From: Bidens hawaiensis
Taxonomy: Eukaryota; Streptophyta; Magnoliopsida; Asterales; Asteraceae
DNA: 64,000 bases
Assembly: GCA_021521415.1 (NCBI GenBank)
Contig: JAIQDT010002844.1
Span: 224,979 to 288,978, forward strand
Reading direction: 5' to 3'
The notes beneath the pieces are model-generated. The model was not told the DNA's origin, did no database searches, and saw nothing but the letters and a program-made list of their open reading frames with translations. The position numbers and the translations under genes are program-made. Below, one piece after another: positions 35,166 through 47,237 of the stretch (its first letter is position 1; the number at the start of each line of letters is the position of its first letter).

Positions 35166-35652
35166 CAATTTTGAAAGGTTATTATCTTTCATTCCTTGAA
35201 GCTTCTTTCACACACAACACCACAAAAACACAAGTAACAAAAGCTAGAGAGGAAAAATCCTCTCAACTTTTCTTTCTCTCTTGGTGATTTCGGCCAAAGG
35301 AAGGAGCAAGAAGGAAGTGCTTTCAAGTGTAAAATCCTAGCTTAATCAAGGTATATCGTCGGAGGCTTGGGGTATGCAAGCTTGAGGACCTTTCCTTTGA
35401 AATTCTTGCCTTCCATCCATCCTCTCCTTCACCCGGATTTGTTCTCTTGAAAGGTAGCTTTAACATGCATGTACTTTTAGTGACATGCATGTGTTTGATA
35501 GTATGTATTTCGTATTTGGATCCATGCTTGGGTTTTGCATGTGTAAAATTGGTTTTATACATATCAAATTAACAAGATTTAAAACTTATATCCGCTGCGT
35601 TTTTAATAAAATTGGGATTTTATCACTTTGATAATCTTGTTAAAACCCAACA
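35166..35652 (+). repeat. Copia-1 3' LTR, right part
   Basis: It resumes after the family-X insertion and ends CTTGTTAAAACCCAACA. It matches, in reverse complement, the LTR at 60582-61546. Total LTR length without the insertion is about 1.05 kb. Confidence 0.87.
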
Positions 35653-35707
35653 TAAACAATACCATGTTTCATTAATTCATAATATGGAAACACAAATATT
35701 CGTTTAG

Positions 35708-36180
35708 CTTACAGAAGCTAATATTGAGGAGTTTGGAACCAATTACAAAGGAACTGAATATGAGAAGAATGATTTGATTGATCTTTACAAGAAAAACAAA
35801 GGTCACATGGACAGGTACATACATACATACATATTATCATTATATTTAATCTATATGTTTTTTTGTGACTCGTTTTCTAAACCTCTTCAATTGTTCACAT
35901 GTACTTTTGTTCCATGTTATGCTCAGATCCTAGGCCTGTTTCACATTGATTCAATAAAATCCTTACGAGACAATTTTTGCTGGTAAATTTAAGATTTTTA
36001 GTTTTCCCACATTAAATAAACAGGTTTTGTAACTTTATTATTTTTGGTTGCAGGAGATTTGAAGTCAGCCAAAGCTTATCAAAAATGGGGCAAACAAGTT
36101 TCTGAAACAAAACCACTAACAAACCTGTTGAAGCTTAGGGGAAAGTGAGTCAGATTATGTTCAAGAAATAAAAGCAGTGG
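35708..36180 (+). pseudogene. Fragment of a plant DNAJC9/AtJ6-type DnaJ gene
   Basis: Three exon remnants in order. The first (about 35708-35814, ending at a CAG|GTAC donor) reads IEEFGTNYKGTEYEKNDLID and LYKKNKGHMDR. The second (about 35895-35960) keeps MLCSDPR with a frameshift. The third (from 36054 after a TTGCAG acceptor) reads GDLKSAKAYQKWGKQVSETK and PLTNLL. Their order and wording match the region after the J domain in plant DNAJC9-like proteins, where an acidic KG-MDR segment precedes a LCSDP motif and an AYEKWAKK-ETKPPTNPL segment. The J domain itself is absent, and frame breaks and stops follow, so this is a dead fragment. Its 5' side stops at the Copia-1 LTR edge. Confidence 0.7.
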
Positions 36181-37068
36181 ATGGCGGGTTCCTAACAGCA
36201 AACTATTCACAATGATTGTACACGGTGTAAAGGTGGCGAGGACAAGAGCTTCTGATCTAGATAGAAACTTAGAAGGATTAAAGCAATCATTCAAGGATCA
36301 AGCAGCCTGCAGCTGCTGACATGGACAACAAAAGAGGCAGCGTTGGGCGTGCATTTGGAGCGATTTCTAGATTGAATCATGGCATGCGGAGCAGCAGTGA
36401 TTCAGGATGTTTAGTAGCTGCATAGAAGGCATTTTGGGGATGAAGTTGATGATTAAATGACACCTAATAAATGTGGTTTTGGGCTGCCAATACAGATCGG
36501 GACAGCAGGTTCAATGGTTTTGGTTTTGGGGCAGAATCGAGGTGTTCAAACTGTGGGTTCGTAGGACACCATCAGAGATGATCAAGGGCTGTTACGGGGC
36601 TGTGGAGGCTGGCAAATCGTGATGGTGGCTGGTCAGTCGAAGAATCAGGCAAGTTGATGGATAGTGAAGGCTGGTGGTGATGGTTCCTGGCAATAGGTAT
36701 TTCTTGAATAATAGTTAAACAAGTTCAAATTGTATATGTGGTTGAGTTTTCTAACAAATCTTGTTGGTCCATTTAATAGGGTGTTCTGTATATCACATGA
36801 GGATCATGATAAAACTACAGCAACATTCAAATATGCATTTGACTATAAATCATCTGATATATATTGGTAATTTTTTGTTACTCGTGAATATATGCTATTA
36901 TAAACCTTCATCTTCTGACATTTTCAAAGATACCACCATTTGCACTCATTACTCTTTTGTTGTTCCAAGTGCCAGTGGCATTGAACACGTCTTCTTCACT
37001 TTTGGCAAACCTTTTTAAAATAAACTATTCATTTCAGAACCAAACTGTCATTTTTCTAACCAAGTAAT
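36181..37068. other. Degenerate DNA, no gene
   Basis: It continues from the DnaJ fragment with a higher-GC stretch (36200-36700) that may be more decayed gene sequence, but every frame is broken. 36720-37060 is ordinary AT-rich DNA. Confidence 0.4.
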
Positions 37069-37294
37069 AGCATGTTTGGGTTTGAGTTTGAAAAATGTTT
37101 TTTGGCTTATTGGCTTTTTCAAAAAGCCATTTTGAAAAGCCAGGATTTAGGGCTTTTGGAAAACTGCTTTTAACCCTTTTAAAAACCTAAAATAAGAAAG
37201 ATTTTTGTGATTGCCAAACACATTTTAATTTATTGGCTTTATGAAAACACCAATAAGCCAATAAGCATTTTTCAAACTTAATCCCAAACATGCT
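37069..37294. mobile_element. MITE with long imperfect inverted repeats
   Basis: The left end AGCATGTTTGGGTTTGAG and the right end, in reverse complement AGCATGTTTGGGATTAAG, extend inward as an inverted repeat of about 45 bp containing TTGGCTTATTGG. At 226 bp with no coding, it is a typical MITE. A clean target duplication was not found, though CTAAC occurs on both sides. Confidence 0.75.
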
Positions 37295-37783
37295 CTAACA
37301 AATGTTTGCAATTGCTTCACAGGAGATTTATTTTGATTTGGGTGTTGTTCTTAGGATTGGATTCGATTTAGTGTTGCTTTTTGGCACACATTTCATGGAA
37401 CCTGAGGTGGCCCGTTTAGTGCAACAACTAAGACATTTTTTTAAAGCGGAAATGATGTTATGTTCTTCCATGATGATTAATTCTTGATGACAAGTCTGAT
37501 TATTTATCAAAATCCGACGGTGAGAACCAATACATATTTCATATTCTCTTTTTCGGTTTGTTAAATATTTTTTGAGCAATGATTGGTATGAATTTGGTGA
37601 ATGGTGATGTAATTATTTAACATTGTTATTTGAAGCATGAATGACACTAAGTGATTGAGGTAGTATTTCGTATTCAAAAGAGCAACCTGTCATTATCTAT
37701 ACAGTTATGTTAAACGATTGTTTTATTTTAGTTGTTACTAGCTAATCAAAAGTTTCTTAATTCTTTTCCCGTTTGAATATCAG

Positions 37784-38506
37784 GTGATGCTCGAGATCGC
37801 AGCGTGTCGATGTCCCAGGAACGAGAACAGGTGCATATGGAATCTATTCCAAGTAAATCAAGAAACTTGCAGATGAATATGTTAATGGGAAAGCTTTGTC
37901 GATGGTCTATACATAATTTGGTCTAAGCATAATCGTCCTGTTTTTGCGTTTTACAAAGAGTGCCTGAGGTATGCAATAATTGATGAATTATCTGTTTTGT
38001 TATCCTATATCTTTATCTTTGTGGTCTTTATTAGTTGTCACAATTCTTGATTTTCTTTAACCTCAAATATTTCCCTTATATCATCGGCTGAGTTAGGTAT
38101 TCCTACACAGGTTTGTTGAAGTTATCTACATTGTAAGAGTGTCTGTTCATTTATACAGGCGGTAACTAATTTTGTGTTTTAAACTTGTTTCAGATGTCTA
38201 ATAGAAGTGGCAGGCATCCATCTGATCAGTGTGTTTTCCGTTGGTTGCAAGTGAGTTACTTTTATGTTTTTTTTATTTGAACTTTTATGACGTTTTACTA
38301 ATTATTATTACGATGTTCTGTTGTTATTATTATTATTGTTAGGACAATTTATGATTATAATCAATTTTATTTCGGTAAGTATTTATATGTTATAATCTTA
38401 TTGTTTTATTATTGTTGTTGCTATTGCAGAATCGTGAGACAGCAAAAGATAAACCAGAGCTGTTATTAGAAGGTCAACATAAACTTGCTTTATTGCCAAT
38501 ATGTAG
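37784..38506 (+). pseudogene. Three-exon chain of an unrecognised gene or fragment
   Basis: Exon-like segments 37784-37978, 38194-38250 and 38430-38506 all have AG before and GT after (ATCAG|G...GAG|GTATGC; TTTCAG|A...CAA|GTGAGT; TTGCAG|A...TAG|GTAGGA). The end of the first reads LYIIWSKHNRPVFAFYKECL, which looks like real protein, but stops occur when I carry a frame through all three. I do not recognise the protein. The nearby Helitron-like end at 39914 raises the possibility of captured gene fragments. Confidence 0.35.
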
Positions 38507-39879
38507 GTAGGACTAACCGAACCAAAAACTAAAATTTCGGGTTTTGTTTTTTTTCTTTAAAATCTGTTTAATGTTATTATTTTTTTTTTGTTTTCAGTTC
38601 TCATAACGAGTTTGGTTTTGTCTTGGTTTTTGTTTTACCATTTAGGCTTAAAATTTTTGGGTTGCAAAAAAAGGCCCAAATTTTTTTGGTTTCTTCAAAT
38701 TTGTAAACGAAAAAAATGAACATCAACGAGCATTGTTCGTGATCATTTGTCATTTTTATATAGTTCGAATTTACTACAAACTTGATGAATCTAATATTGG
38801 TTAAATAATAAATGCCTGTTGGTGTGTTGTGAATATTTGAAGGGTTTGACTTTCCTGGTCAAATCTGAAAGGGTAACATGTGCTATTTGGAAAATGCTAA
38901 AGAACGGAGTCTTAAGTTAATTTTGATATCTGTCAAGTGAGCTTATTAGATTGATATAGTAGTTTGTTTTACTAATGTAATTTTGTGTTGATATTTTTTA
39001 TAGTTTGAATAAAGGTTACAGTGACTCAGGGACTTGTCCTAAGAGTTATCAGTTTTCTTTGATTTTCCTTGTATATGATTTTTTCTAATTTTATAATAAC
39101 TTTGCCTTGGTTTCGTCTCTTTTACTCAAAAAATAAAAACGAGGATATTTAATTTTAAATTGTTAAGATCACTTGTATCATGAGCCTTTGCTCTGTCATT
39201 TTGTTGGTGGTTAGATGCTGTTTTGCAGTTATATGACGCAGTTTGCTGCAGATCTTGCTGCTAGGGTAGGTGTTTTAAGGTTGTTTCATCTTGCAGTCTT
39301 TTGGTTGTGGTGTAATACCGTTGCCCGTTGGGTTAAGCTTTTGATTGTTAAAAGGCCATGAAAATAGTAATTACTTTTTTTTTACTTTATAATTTTTTTT
39401 GAAAATTTTTTTTCTAACTCGATTAAACCCGAATTCAACTCAGATCGATTAAGCTTATTCGAATCGCTTTTTTTATTCAAATTTGAGTCGAATTTGAATG
39501 CAGTTTTAAATTCTTCAATTTTGAATAACCCTTTTCAGAAAACTCAAAATTCAACAGAATTGAGTATTGTGTTGCAAATTGTCTCGACATTCAAATTTAT
39601 TGTTGCCAACCACGATCATGATTAAAAGTCAAGTCAATTTATACAGATATATGAACTTTGGTCAATACTTTCTTTTTTAATTATCTTTCTTTTAATGCAA
39701 AATAGAGTGTATGGCGTGGCTGCTATTGAGTGCAATTGCAAATTCAGGTTTTGCAGTAAATCTTTCTATGCGTTACTTGCTTTTTGCTGATTTTTCATTT
39801 GGATAATATTGTTATCGAATATCAACTATGTATTCGTTTGTTCTTAAACTCACTAAGTCAAAACGTGTATCACGTAAAT
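38507..39879. other. AT-rich DNA, no supportable gene
   Basis: Intron-like T-rich sequence. A short exon-like piece after TTTTGCAG at about 39228 runs to a TAGG|GTAGG site at about 39265, but it is too short to assign. No repeat family recognised. Confidence 0.4.
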
Positions 39880-39914
39880 CATCACCGTCGCCGCATCGCA
39901 CGGGCACCTACTAG
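39880..39914 (+). mobile_element. Helitron-like 3' terminus (plus strand)
   Basis: CCGTCGCCGCATCGCACGG can fold as a CCGT/ACGG stem and is followed by GCACCTA and CTAG at 39911-39914, then a (TA)n run. This is close to the usual plant Helitron 3' end. The 5' end was not found. Confidence 0.55.
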
Positions 39915-41242
39915 TATATATATGCGTATATATGTATGTGTGTATGTGAGAGAGGAGAGAACCCTAAGGGCGCCGGTCGTCCCAACCACAGTTCCCCCCT
40001 CCGTGGCCGCCTCCACAGCACCCCCGGCGGTGTTCATCCTCCCTCGCACCCTTCTCCCCCCCCCCCCTCCAAGGCGCCCATAACGGCCAGCCTTAGCCCC
40101 CCCCCCCCCCCCCCCCCGGGGCTGTTGTGACAACCGTAGATTTTATTTTTGGTTGTTCAATATCCTTACATAACCAAAACATGCCTTTATTTCATAAGTT
40201 TATATATAGACTCAATTTATATTAATTGGTCACATAAAGGTTTAGCAAATCTATTCACCCTCACATAATACAATTGGCTATTTTAGAAAGTACCGATACA
40301 CTTATGCAACTGAACCCGAACGTTGACAACAAATTTTTACTAAACCTAAATTAGTATCCAAAAGTGCATCATACATGTATTTTACGACTACACATAATAA
40401 AAAAAATATACTTCTACAGCTAATGAATAACGTACGCCGATTAATTACTATAATTACAAATCCAATTTCCATTCTAATATCAATATTACACGTATAAGTG
40501 TGTTTATTAAACATGTATTGTTAGACAAAATATACACCAGTACACATGAATTCATATTAGTGTAATTTTCCAAAACACATCACACAAATATTATAAATAA
40601 ACTAATACTATATTAGTAACATATTAACGATTTAATAAACAAAGTTTAAACATCACATTTTAAATTTCTTTACCTCACGGTTGAACCTAGGGACCCCCCC
40701 CCCCCCCCCCCCTTTGTTGTAAACTACAAGTCCCAATAAGTTTTGAAGATAAGCATGCAACCTTCACCACAAGTCACCATCCATCACCAACTCTACTTAT
40801 TTCCTCCCCTTCTACCGACAACTCTAAATCAACCACCTGAAGAAACACTTAAAGGTCATTGGACCAAAGATTTATCCAAGGGAATATTAATCTCATGATT
40901 TATGCATAACAAACAAATACTACAAAATAAACTACACCCTCAATCCTCATAATCACTCTCTCACTCGGCACTCTCTCATCCAATCCAAAACACACACTCC
41001 ATCCATTTCAAGATCATTTATAAAATTCAAGTGCATTCAAGTTCCATTTAAAGAGTTGGTGCAAGAAACAAGCTTTGGAACCTCCTTCTAGCTTCCGTCT
41101 ACTTGCTTATTTTTAGTGAGTTCCAGATCCTTTGTTCTTTACTCATTTTTGTTACATATACAAGTCTTGAAACTTGTATGAAGAACCACCATGAAAAAAA
41201 CTACATAAAACCACATTATAAAAAGGGCTTGCACGCCAAAAC
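39915..41242. other. Non-coding, C-homopolymer-rich; probable LTR leader sequence
   Basis: C runs lie at about 40060, 40098-40118 and 40686-40712. TGTGACAACCGTAG at 40126 resembles an LTR start, and 40930-41110 has the CT- and CACAC-rich texture of LTR leaders. No ends, target duplication or coding sequence could be fixed. Confidence 0.35.
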
Positions 41243-42510
41243 TGTCACACCCCGCCAAAACGAAAGTGCGGGTGCGTAACGTCATGCATACCGTAAGCAT
41301 ATGATTATCGCCAACATAAATGTATTAGGATACCAATAGTATTAAAAGTGTTTACAAACCATATTTTTTTAAGCAAAAGTTGTTAAACACCAAAAAGGTA
41401 TCCTAATTGTACAATGAGGTCCCTTCTTCATGATTCCTTACGTGCGTTGTTAATTCTCTGAAAAACATACGATTTAAAATGTCAACACAATGTTTGGTGA
41501 GTTCACATTTTTTGAGATTCGATATGAAATCACGTTATCCATAAATCATTTAATCAATTCGCAAACAAGTATACGATAATCTGTTGAAACAAATACGATG
41601 ATCATTCGTAGACTAGCTAAATCTACGAATTAATATGACGACCCCTGAGCCTATAACCAAACTACGACTTATATCCTTTGCTCTGTTCAAATCTCACAGA
41701 TGAAATATACGCACCCTGTTTTGATGCAATATCGGAGGTTAGAGCGACTAACCTAAAATAAGGGGAAATGTCTACGTCAATAGTACTATCCGTATATTCC
41801 TGTGACTAACTCCGTTAGTTAATGGTTATAGTATGTAAGTAAGGGACTTATAGCACTACATAGTTCAACTCATGTTCGCATAAGGATTGGTGTTTTGTTT
41901 CTAATTATCGTATTTAAAAGCAATTGTGTATCCCACCCCCCCCCCCCCCCCCCCCCCGCGGATTTATAAAACAACAAAACAGTAAAACAGTGAAATGGGG
42001 TAGTGAAACTCACCTCGTACGTTCAGTGTTCAATTCATTAGCAATTTCAGTTTGGACCTAGGTCCGCTGCCTTCACACGTCCTAAACGCGTAAGGTCAGT
42101 TAGTTACCATTATCGACTTGCAAGTCTATTTATGCTAGTCGCTTTCACCCAACTAGTAGTTTCGTTAGCTCGTAACGTGCCGGTTGCTTTCACTAACCGG
42201 TCGTTTCAATTGTTGTGTCGATTGCTTTCACCGACCGATCGTTTCGTTTAAGGTGTCGGTTGCTGTCACCAACCGATTGTTTCGTTTAAGGTGTCGGTTG
42301 CTTTCACCAATCGATCGTTTCATTTGATTCATAAATAACGTTCACACGTTAGTTTTGGGGTGACCCGTTGGTGGTTTTGGGATGACCTGTTGGTAATGAG
42401 TTTTTATATAAACATCTATATACTTGTATAATTGTTAAGACTCGGTTTCATTTAAATATAACCGATTCGTTTGGTCGAGTATTACATACATATATATATA
42501 TATATATATA
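41243..42510 (-). mobile_element. LTR fragment of a fifth gypsy-type family (Z)
   Basis: On the minus strand the end reads GGCGGGGTGTGACA at 41243, the same terminus as the chromovirus LTR. A donor (ACGAG|GTGAGTTTCAC) lies at 42014/42013 and an acceptor (TTTTTCAG|AG) ends at 41458, 556 bp apart and preceded by GTGAACTCACCAAAC and GTTGAC. Repeats of the type GTCGGTTGCTTTCACCAACC occur at about 42120-42330. The 5' boundary is lost near the AT microsatellite at 42480. Confidence 0.6.
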
Positions 42511-42535
42511 CTAGTAAGATACCCGCGCGATGAGG
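42511..42535 (-). mobile_element. Degenerate Helitron-like terminus
   Basis: CTAG at 42511-42514 abuts an (AT)n run and is followed (plus strand) by TAAGATA and CCCGCGCGATGAGGTGGG, a decayed hairpin with C-to-T changes. It has the same arrangement as at 12530. The partner end was not found. Confidence 0.4.
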
Positions 42536-43639
42536 TGGGATCCGAGAATGGCTTACTATACAACAATACAAGGAAAATAAATTTCAAATATGCACATATC
42601 AAAGTGCGTAGAGAAGATCATTTTACAAAATCATGTCACATTTTAAAAAATCAAAAGATCAACTTGTTCAAGAAAAATTCTAACACTCCTAATAGATTTT
42701 GATCTCTTGTTGGATCACCACTTGCAAACCTTGATAGGCCTATGTTGAATCAAGCAAAACGACCTTTGACCTAAAAATAAAAACATTAAAATAAAAACAA
42801 ATAAAACTATAAACAAGACAAGAGGTACAAAATGTACCAACCTTAAACTGGTATGATATTTCTTTCCATTGTTTAACTATATAATCCACTCCAATAGGAT
42901 TACAAGCACAAACATGAAGCAAAAAGAATGCCCTTTGTGATACATTAGCATCTCTTGAATTGTTATGGTGATTGACATTTATGATTTTCCATCATAATAA
43001 AAATATATCAAAAACAAATACATTCAGTACAACATTTCTACACTAAAATATGTGCTCATTATAAACTACTTAAAAACAAAGTACAAATATTTTTTTAGTA
43101 CAGAAGTAAGTTGCTTTTCTTTTAAATATTGTGTTTTGAGTTTTTGATTCAAACGGGCCAAATGCTACCACTTAGCCTAAAGGGTCAATTCATTTCTTTA
43201 AGCTAAAACGTGCCAAATAAAACTTCTTAGCTAAACGGGCGGAATAAAGCTTTTTACCCGAACGAGCCAATTAGAACCTTTTTATCAAACAAATTGCAGG
43301 AGAGGCGCTTACACCCACAAGATGTGTTTTGTTCGTATTAAAAAATAGCATGTTCAGCCCAAACCCATTTGATCCAGCAATTGTTTTCAAAATAATACAT
43401 GGGATCTATATCTTTACATAAGATCCATAGGGGTGTGCATGGAATCAAAATAATCAAACCCTTAAAGAAAATAACCAAGTTTAAATACCATCTTTAAATA
43501 ACTTGTGAAAAACTGATATATGTTGTAAAATCAGCTAACTATTAATTGGCCAAAAAGATAGGTCCAAAGATTCAAGGCTAAATTCATTATTTTGGACCCA
43601 TAATTTTAAAGTCCAAATAGTAAACCAAAACCAAACCCA
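42536..43639. other. AT-rich DNA, no gene seen
   Basis: Short frames only, none with a recognisable domain. A degenerate repeat of 'aaacgggc' and 'ccaaat' phrases lies at 43150-43290. Confidence 0.4.
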
Positions 43640-43821
43640 CTGCCAAGAAAAAGTAATAATAATTAAAAAAGACACAATTGACATGCAAACATTGAACTTT
43701 TAGAAACTTAAGGTAGTGTTTGGTATGCAACTGCCAAGAAAAAGTAATAATAATTAAAAAAAGCACAACTGACATGCAAACATTGAACTTTTAGAAACTT
43801 AATGTAGTGTTTGGTATGCAG
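43640..43821. repeat. 91-bp tandem duplication
   Basis: Two nearly identical units, 43640-43730 and 43731-43821, each starting CTGCCAAGAAAAAGTAATAA and ending TAGTGTTTGGTATGC. The end of each unit is the left end of the MITE that follows, so the duplication includes the MITE boundary. Confidence 0.92.
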
Positions 43822-44358
43822 GAATGGCAGTAGGAATGGAATGATTCATTACGTAGGAACGAAAAAAAGTGGTGTTTGGTTGCTCAATAGAATGAAATCA
43901 TCCATTACACATGGAATCCTATTCCATCAAAACCATTCCTTCTCACCGCGCTTCATTTTTTTCATTTCATTCATCATTCACCCTACTTTCTCAACAACAC
44001 TACCACCTAACAACCACCACCACCACCATTGGCACCACCACCAACTCCGCCGACACCACCACCGCTGCCGCCACCATTGCCACCGCCACCATTTTCGTCG
44101 CCAGAGCTAACACCGTCTCAATTGTACGGTTTTTTTTTTTGGGTTAAAAAGTATTTTGAGATATGAGTGTTTTTATTATTTTTATTTCATTTCTACCATT
44201 TTTTTTGGATACCAAACAATAAAAATTAATAATTGATTTCATTTCTATAGGTTAATCAAACAAGACAAAGGAATGGAAATGATCCATTTCATTCCCTTGT
44301 CCATTCTATTCCTTCTCTAATTCCATTCCCCCTTCATTCAATTACCTCCAACCAAACA
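43803..44358. mobile_element. MITE-like element with TGTTTGGT ends
   Basis: The left end TAGTGTTTGGTATGC is followed by GGAATGG-type phrases; the right end has CCATTCC phrases and ACCAAACATAC. CTTAA flanks both sides. Such ends are typical of plant hAT-related MITEs. The internal CACCAC-rich stretch gives meaningless His/Thr frames. Confidence 0.6.
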
Positions 44359-46243
44359 TACTTAAGTGATATACCTTTCAAAAAAGGTTGCAATAATAAT
44401 TGAAGATCTGGAATCTAGAATGCATACCTTACGCTTATTTGCTGAAGACCTCAATTCTTCATCTGCAAACTCCTCTGTTGACAACACATCATCCATTAGA
44501 TTCTCAAGACGGGCTAGTTTATCTTCATGCAATGTCAGCATGTACTACTAAGATACAAATGTAACCTATTCCTTTCATTAATTGATAAAAAAATAAAGTT
44601 AAAACAAACATTCTTCTAAACTTGGAAAAAGAATAAAACAAAAGAACTCATAAACGTGGCCAGTTAAACATAGGAAGGAAATGAATTCCACAAAAATGAA
44701 ACCAAATCCTCAAACATTTATCATTTATGTATTCTGAAGAACAAACATATGCATTATATAGTAAAAAGAAATCATGCATATACAAAAGAGGTTATCATTT
44801 ATTTTCTGTTAAGTGAAGTTATAATCTCCTATATAGGTCATACGATATAATATTTGAAAATTACCCACAAATTTCAACACAGACCTAAAATCACTTGCAC
44901 CCCATTATTTTCGGCAGGTTGTAATTTTCTTAATAAACGGACACGAACAAGTAATTCCATTCATTTACGTGTTCGTTCATGTGTTCGGTTATAAGTTCAG
45001 CAAATGAACACGTTCATTTACTTAACGAACAAACAAGAAATTCGTTTGTTAATGTGTCTGTGTCCATTCATTTGTTCGGTTAAAGTTAAAGAACGTGGCT
45101 AACAAGCCTCGTTCAATTTCGTCGGTTCGTTTGGATGACTAAATTTGACCAGACTGTAAATGTACCTTGACATATGCACATACAGTCTCATTTCCTCATT
45201 CAATTAACTGTTCAACAGCCTCAACCAACACAAGAAAAACTAAAGAAACTCAAATGTAAACTTTCATTATCACCCAAATCTGAACAATTTTTTCACAAAA
45301 TTAAAAAGAACGTAATATACAGGGTGTACCCAACTCTGATTTTTGCAGGCTGCACTCGGAGTTTTACCAATCCTAACAAAACTTTTCACAAACATGTGAG
45401 TTGCCTTTTAAGATTACATATAGTAATAAACTAAAGTTGCTTATCTATTCGTTGAAAGGCATGATAGTTGATATTACATTCCAGAAAGAAAAATATTTAC
45501 CATTATTATTTCTGTTTAAATGTTTTTTTTTTTTTTTGATAAATAAACATTAAAAAATATTTACATAGAAATAAGTAGTAAATCAGTTATTAGTTTTTAA
45601 TTGTCAAATATGGGGATATGAGTTCGCAAGTATATTTGTTTGTACAAAATTAATTATATGTAAATTTTAAATGTTTCTCTTACCCTTTGTTTAGTAGCTA
45701 GGCCCATCAAAAAGTGGTTGCGGAGCGTCCTTTGGGTTAAGCAAGATCCTGAGGATCTTCATGCTGTCGATATAGACCATATCTAAAGGTTGACTAAATA
45801 AATGATCGTGTGAAATCAAACTCCTTCCTCTCTCCTACATTAATCAAGCATGAGCATGTTAATCTTTACTTTTATAATAAAAAATCATATAAAATGTTGA
45901 TAGCATGCCTACAACATGGTGACATTCTTCAAGTTGTTTCTCGTGAAAGTCAAGTAGGTGGCTGACCTTGAGGAGTGAGGATGATAATTCCCATGGCTGC
46001 ATCTCAATGGATGATATCCCATACCTAACGCCATTAACTTGTTTATATGGTTTTCTTTTATAACATTTAATGCATTATTTTAAATTTACTCGTGTACCAT
46101 ACTGATTCGGCTAGTAATCATTTTAGCACAAGCAATATGCTCTCTAACATTTCAATAACAGCCTTTGGGATTGTTTTTAATGCTCTAGCCATAGCTGGTA
46201 CCATTTTTGGGGATTTTTGGTACCAAGCTCTTCCTTACTAATT

Positions 46244-46868
46244 AGGGGTGTTCCCAGTCCGGTTTTCACGGTTTTTATACCGTGAACTAAACCATTAGTA
46301 ACGCTTTTTAATTTTTGTAAGCCAAAACCAAACCAAACAAAACCAAACCGTTAGTAACGATTTGGTTTCGGTTTGGTTTCATTGTTTGAGCAGGTTGGAC
46401 TTTTATATAAGATACCCAAAATATAACTTGTTGAAAAAATAACAATCAATTTCAAGCAAAATACAAGCTACCTAAATTTGAAAAAACAAAACAAAACTAA
46501 GTTGTTCAGCTTTACGAAATTGCCAAAGCCAAGTTGTGCAAAAATCTTGCTTAAATAAGTGTAATTAGGATTTGGCATTCTTTTAGTGAACGCGATATAC
46601 AGTAACAACTTTATTTAAATTATTTAATGTCTATTAATATATTTATACAAACATATGATTAAATCATACGGTCCGGTCTGGTCCAGTTTTATACGGTTGG
46701 TTTTCGGTATAAACCGTAAATCAAACGGTTCGTTATGGTTTGAAAACCTTAAAACCGAAAGTTAGGAGAAAAACCAATCGTGAAATCAAACCGATAACCG
46801 GTTTGGACGGTTTCATGATTTTCGAACCGAACCGTGGTGTATTTTCAAACCGAACCATGAACACCACT
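46244..46868. mobile_element. hAT-like non-autonomous element with GGTGTTC ends
   Basis: The left end AGGGGTGTTC and the right end, in reverse complement AGTGGTGTTC, bound a 625-bp segment full of GGTTTGG and AACCG phrases and their complements. GGGGTGTTC ends are common in plant hAT MITEs. Flanking bases TTACTAAT and TTGCTAGT match at six of eight positions, a degraded target duplication at best. Confidence 0.65.
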
Positions 46869-47237
46869 TGCTAGTATGAAATTACCATCAACACTTATAT
46901 ATAATTGGCATGAAAAGTTCAAACAACACTACAAAATCTGTGTGATCAGAGCGACTTCCATCCACCAAAATCAACTAAACTCGCCATCATTTCTGAGCAC
47001 TATGTCCCCCCTCAATCCCTCATCACCTTGAAGAAGTTGTTCCATACTGTTCATGAACCTATCAACACCACTGTCCAGAAATGCAAATCCAACTAACCCC
47101 ATAACAGCGTTTAGTTCATCATTTACAATTATTCAACTTATCTTCAGAATCATTAAAAAATAAGTAATAGCACATTACCAGTTCAACACAGTTAGCTTAA
47201 GTAAGACCAATCGTTCCAGTCCCACATCATACATCAC

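Larger units (their letters stand above)
14200..35652 (+). mobile_element. Copia-1: Ty1/copia retrotransposon, 5' LTR not found, 3' LTR split
   Basis: Order on the plus strand is a leader with three copies of GGGATAAAGGTCAC (about 14264, 14329 and 14557), gag, protease, integrase, RT and RNase H, a 760-bp 3' untranslated stretch, a purine tract (AAGTGGGAGAT) and a 3' LTR starting TGTTGGACTC at 19479. The LTR is interrupted at 20038 and finishes at 35652 with CCCAACA. RT wording resembles the Angela/BARE-1 type, a tentative lineage call. A second copy is at 60582-64000 on the other strand. Frameshifts and stops make it non-functional. The 5' LTR is missing or unrecognisable. Confidence 0.85.

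Noticed and set aside
39784..40133. Pro/Arg- and Gly-rich frames near 40 kb
   Set aside because: Both strands are open over C homopolymers and GC-rich repeats. No gene evidence.
43811..44147. His/Thr-rich frames at 43.8-44.1 kb
   Set aside because: They read a CACCAC-rich MITE interior in two frames. No protein support.
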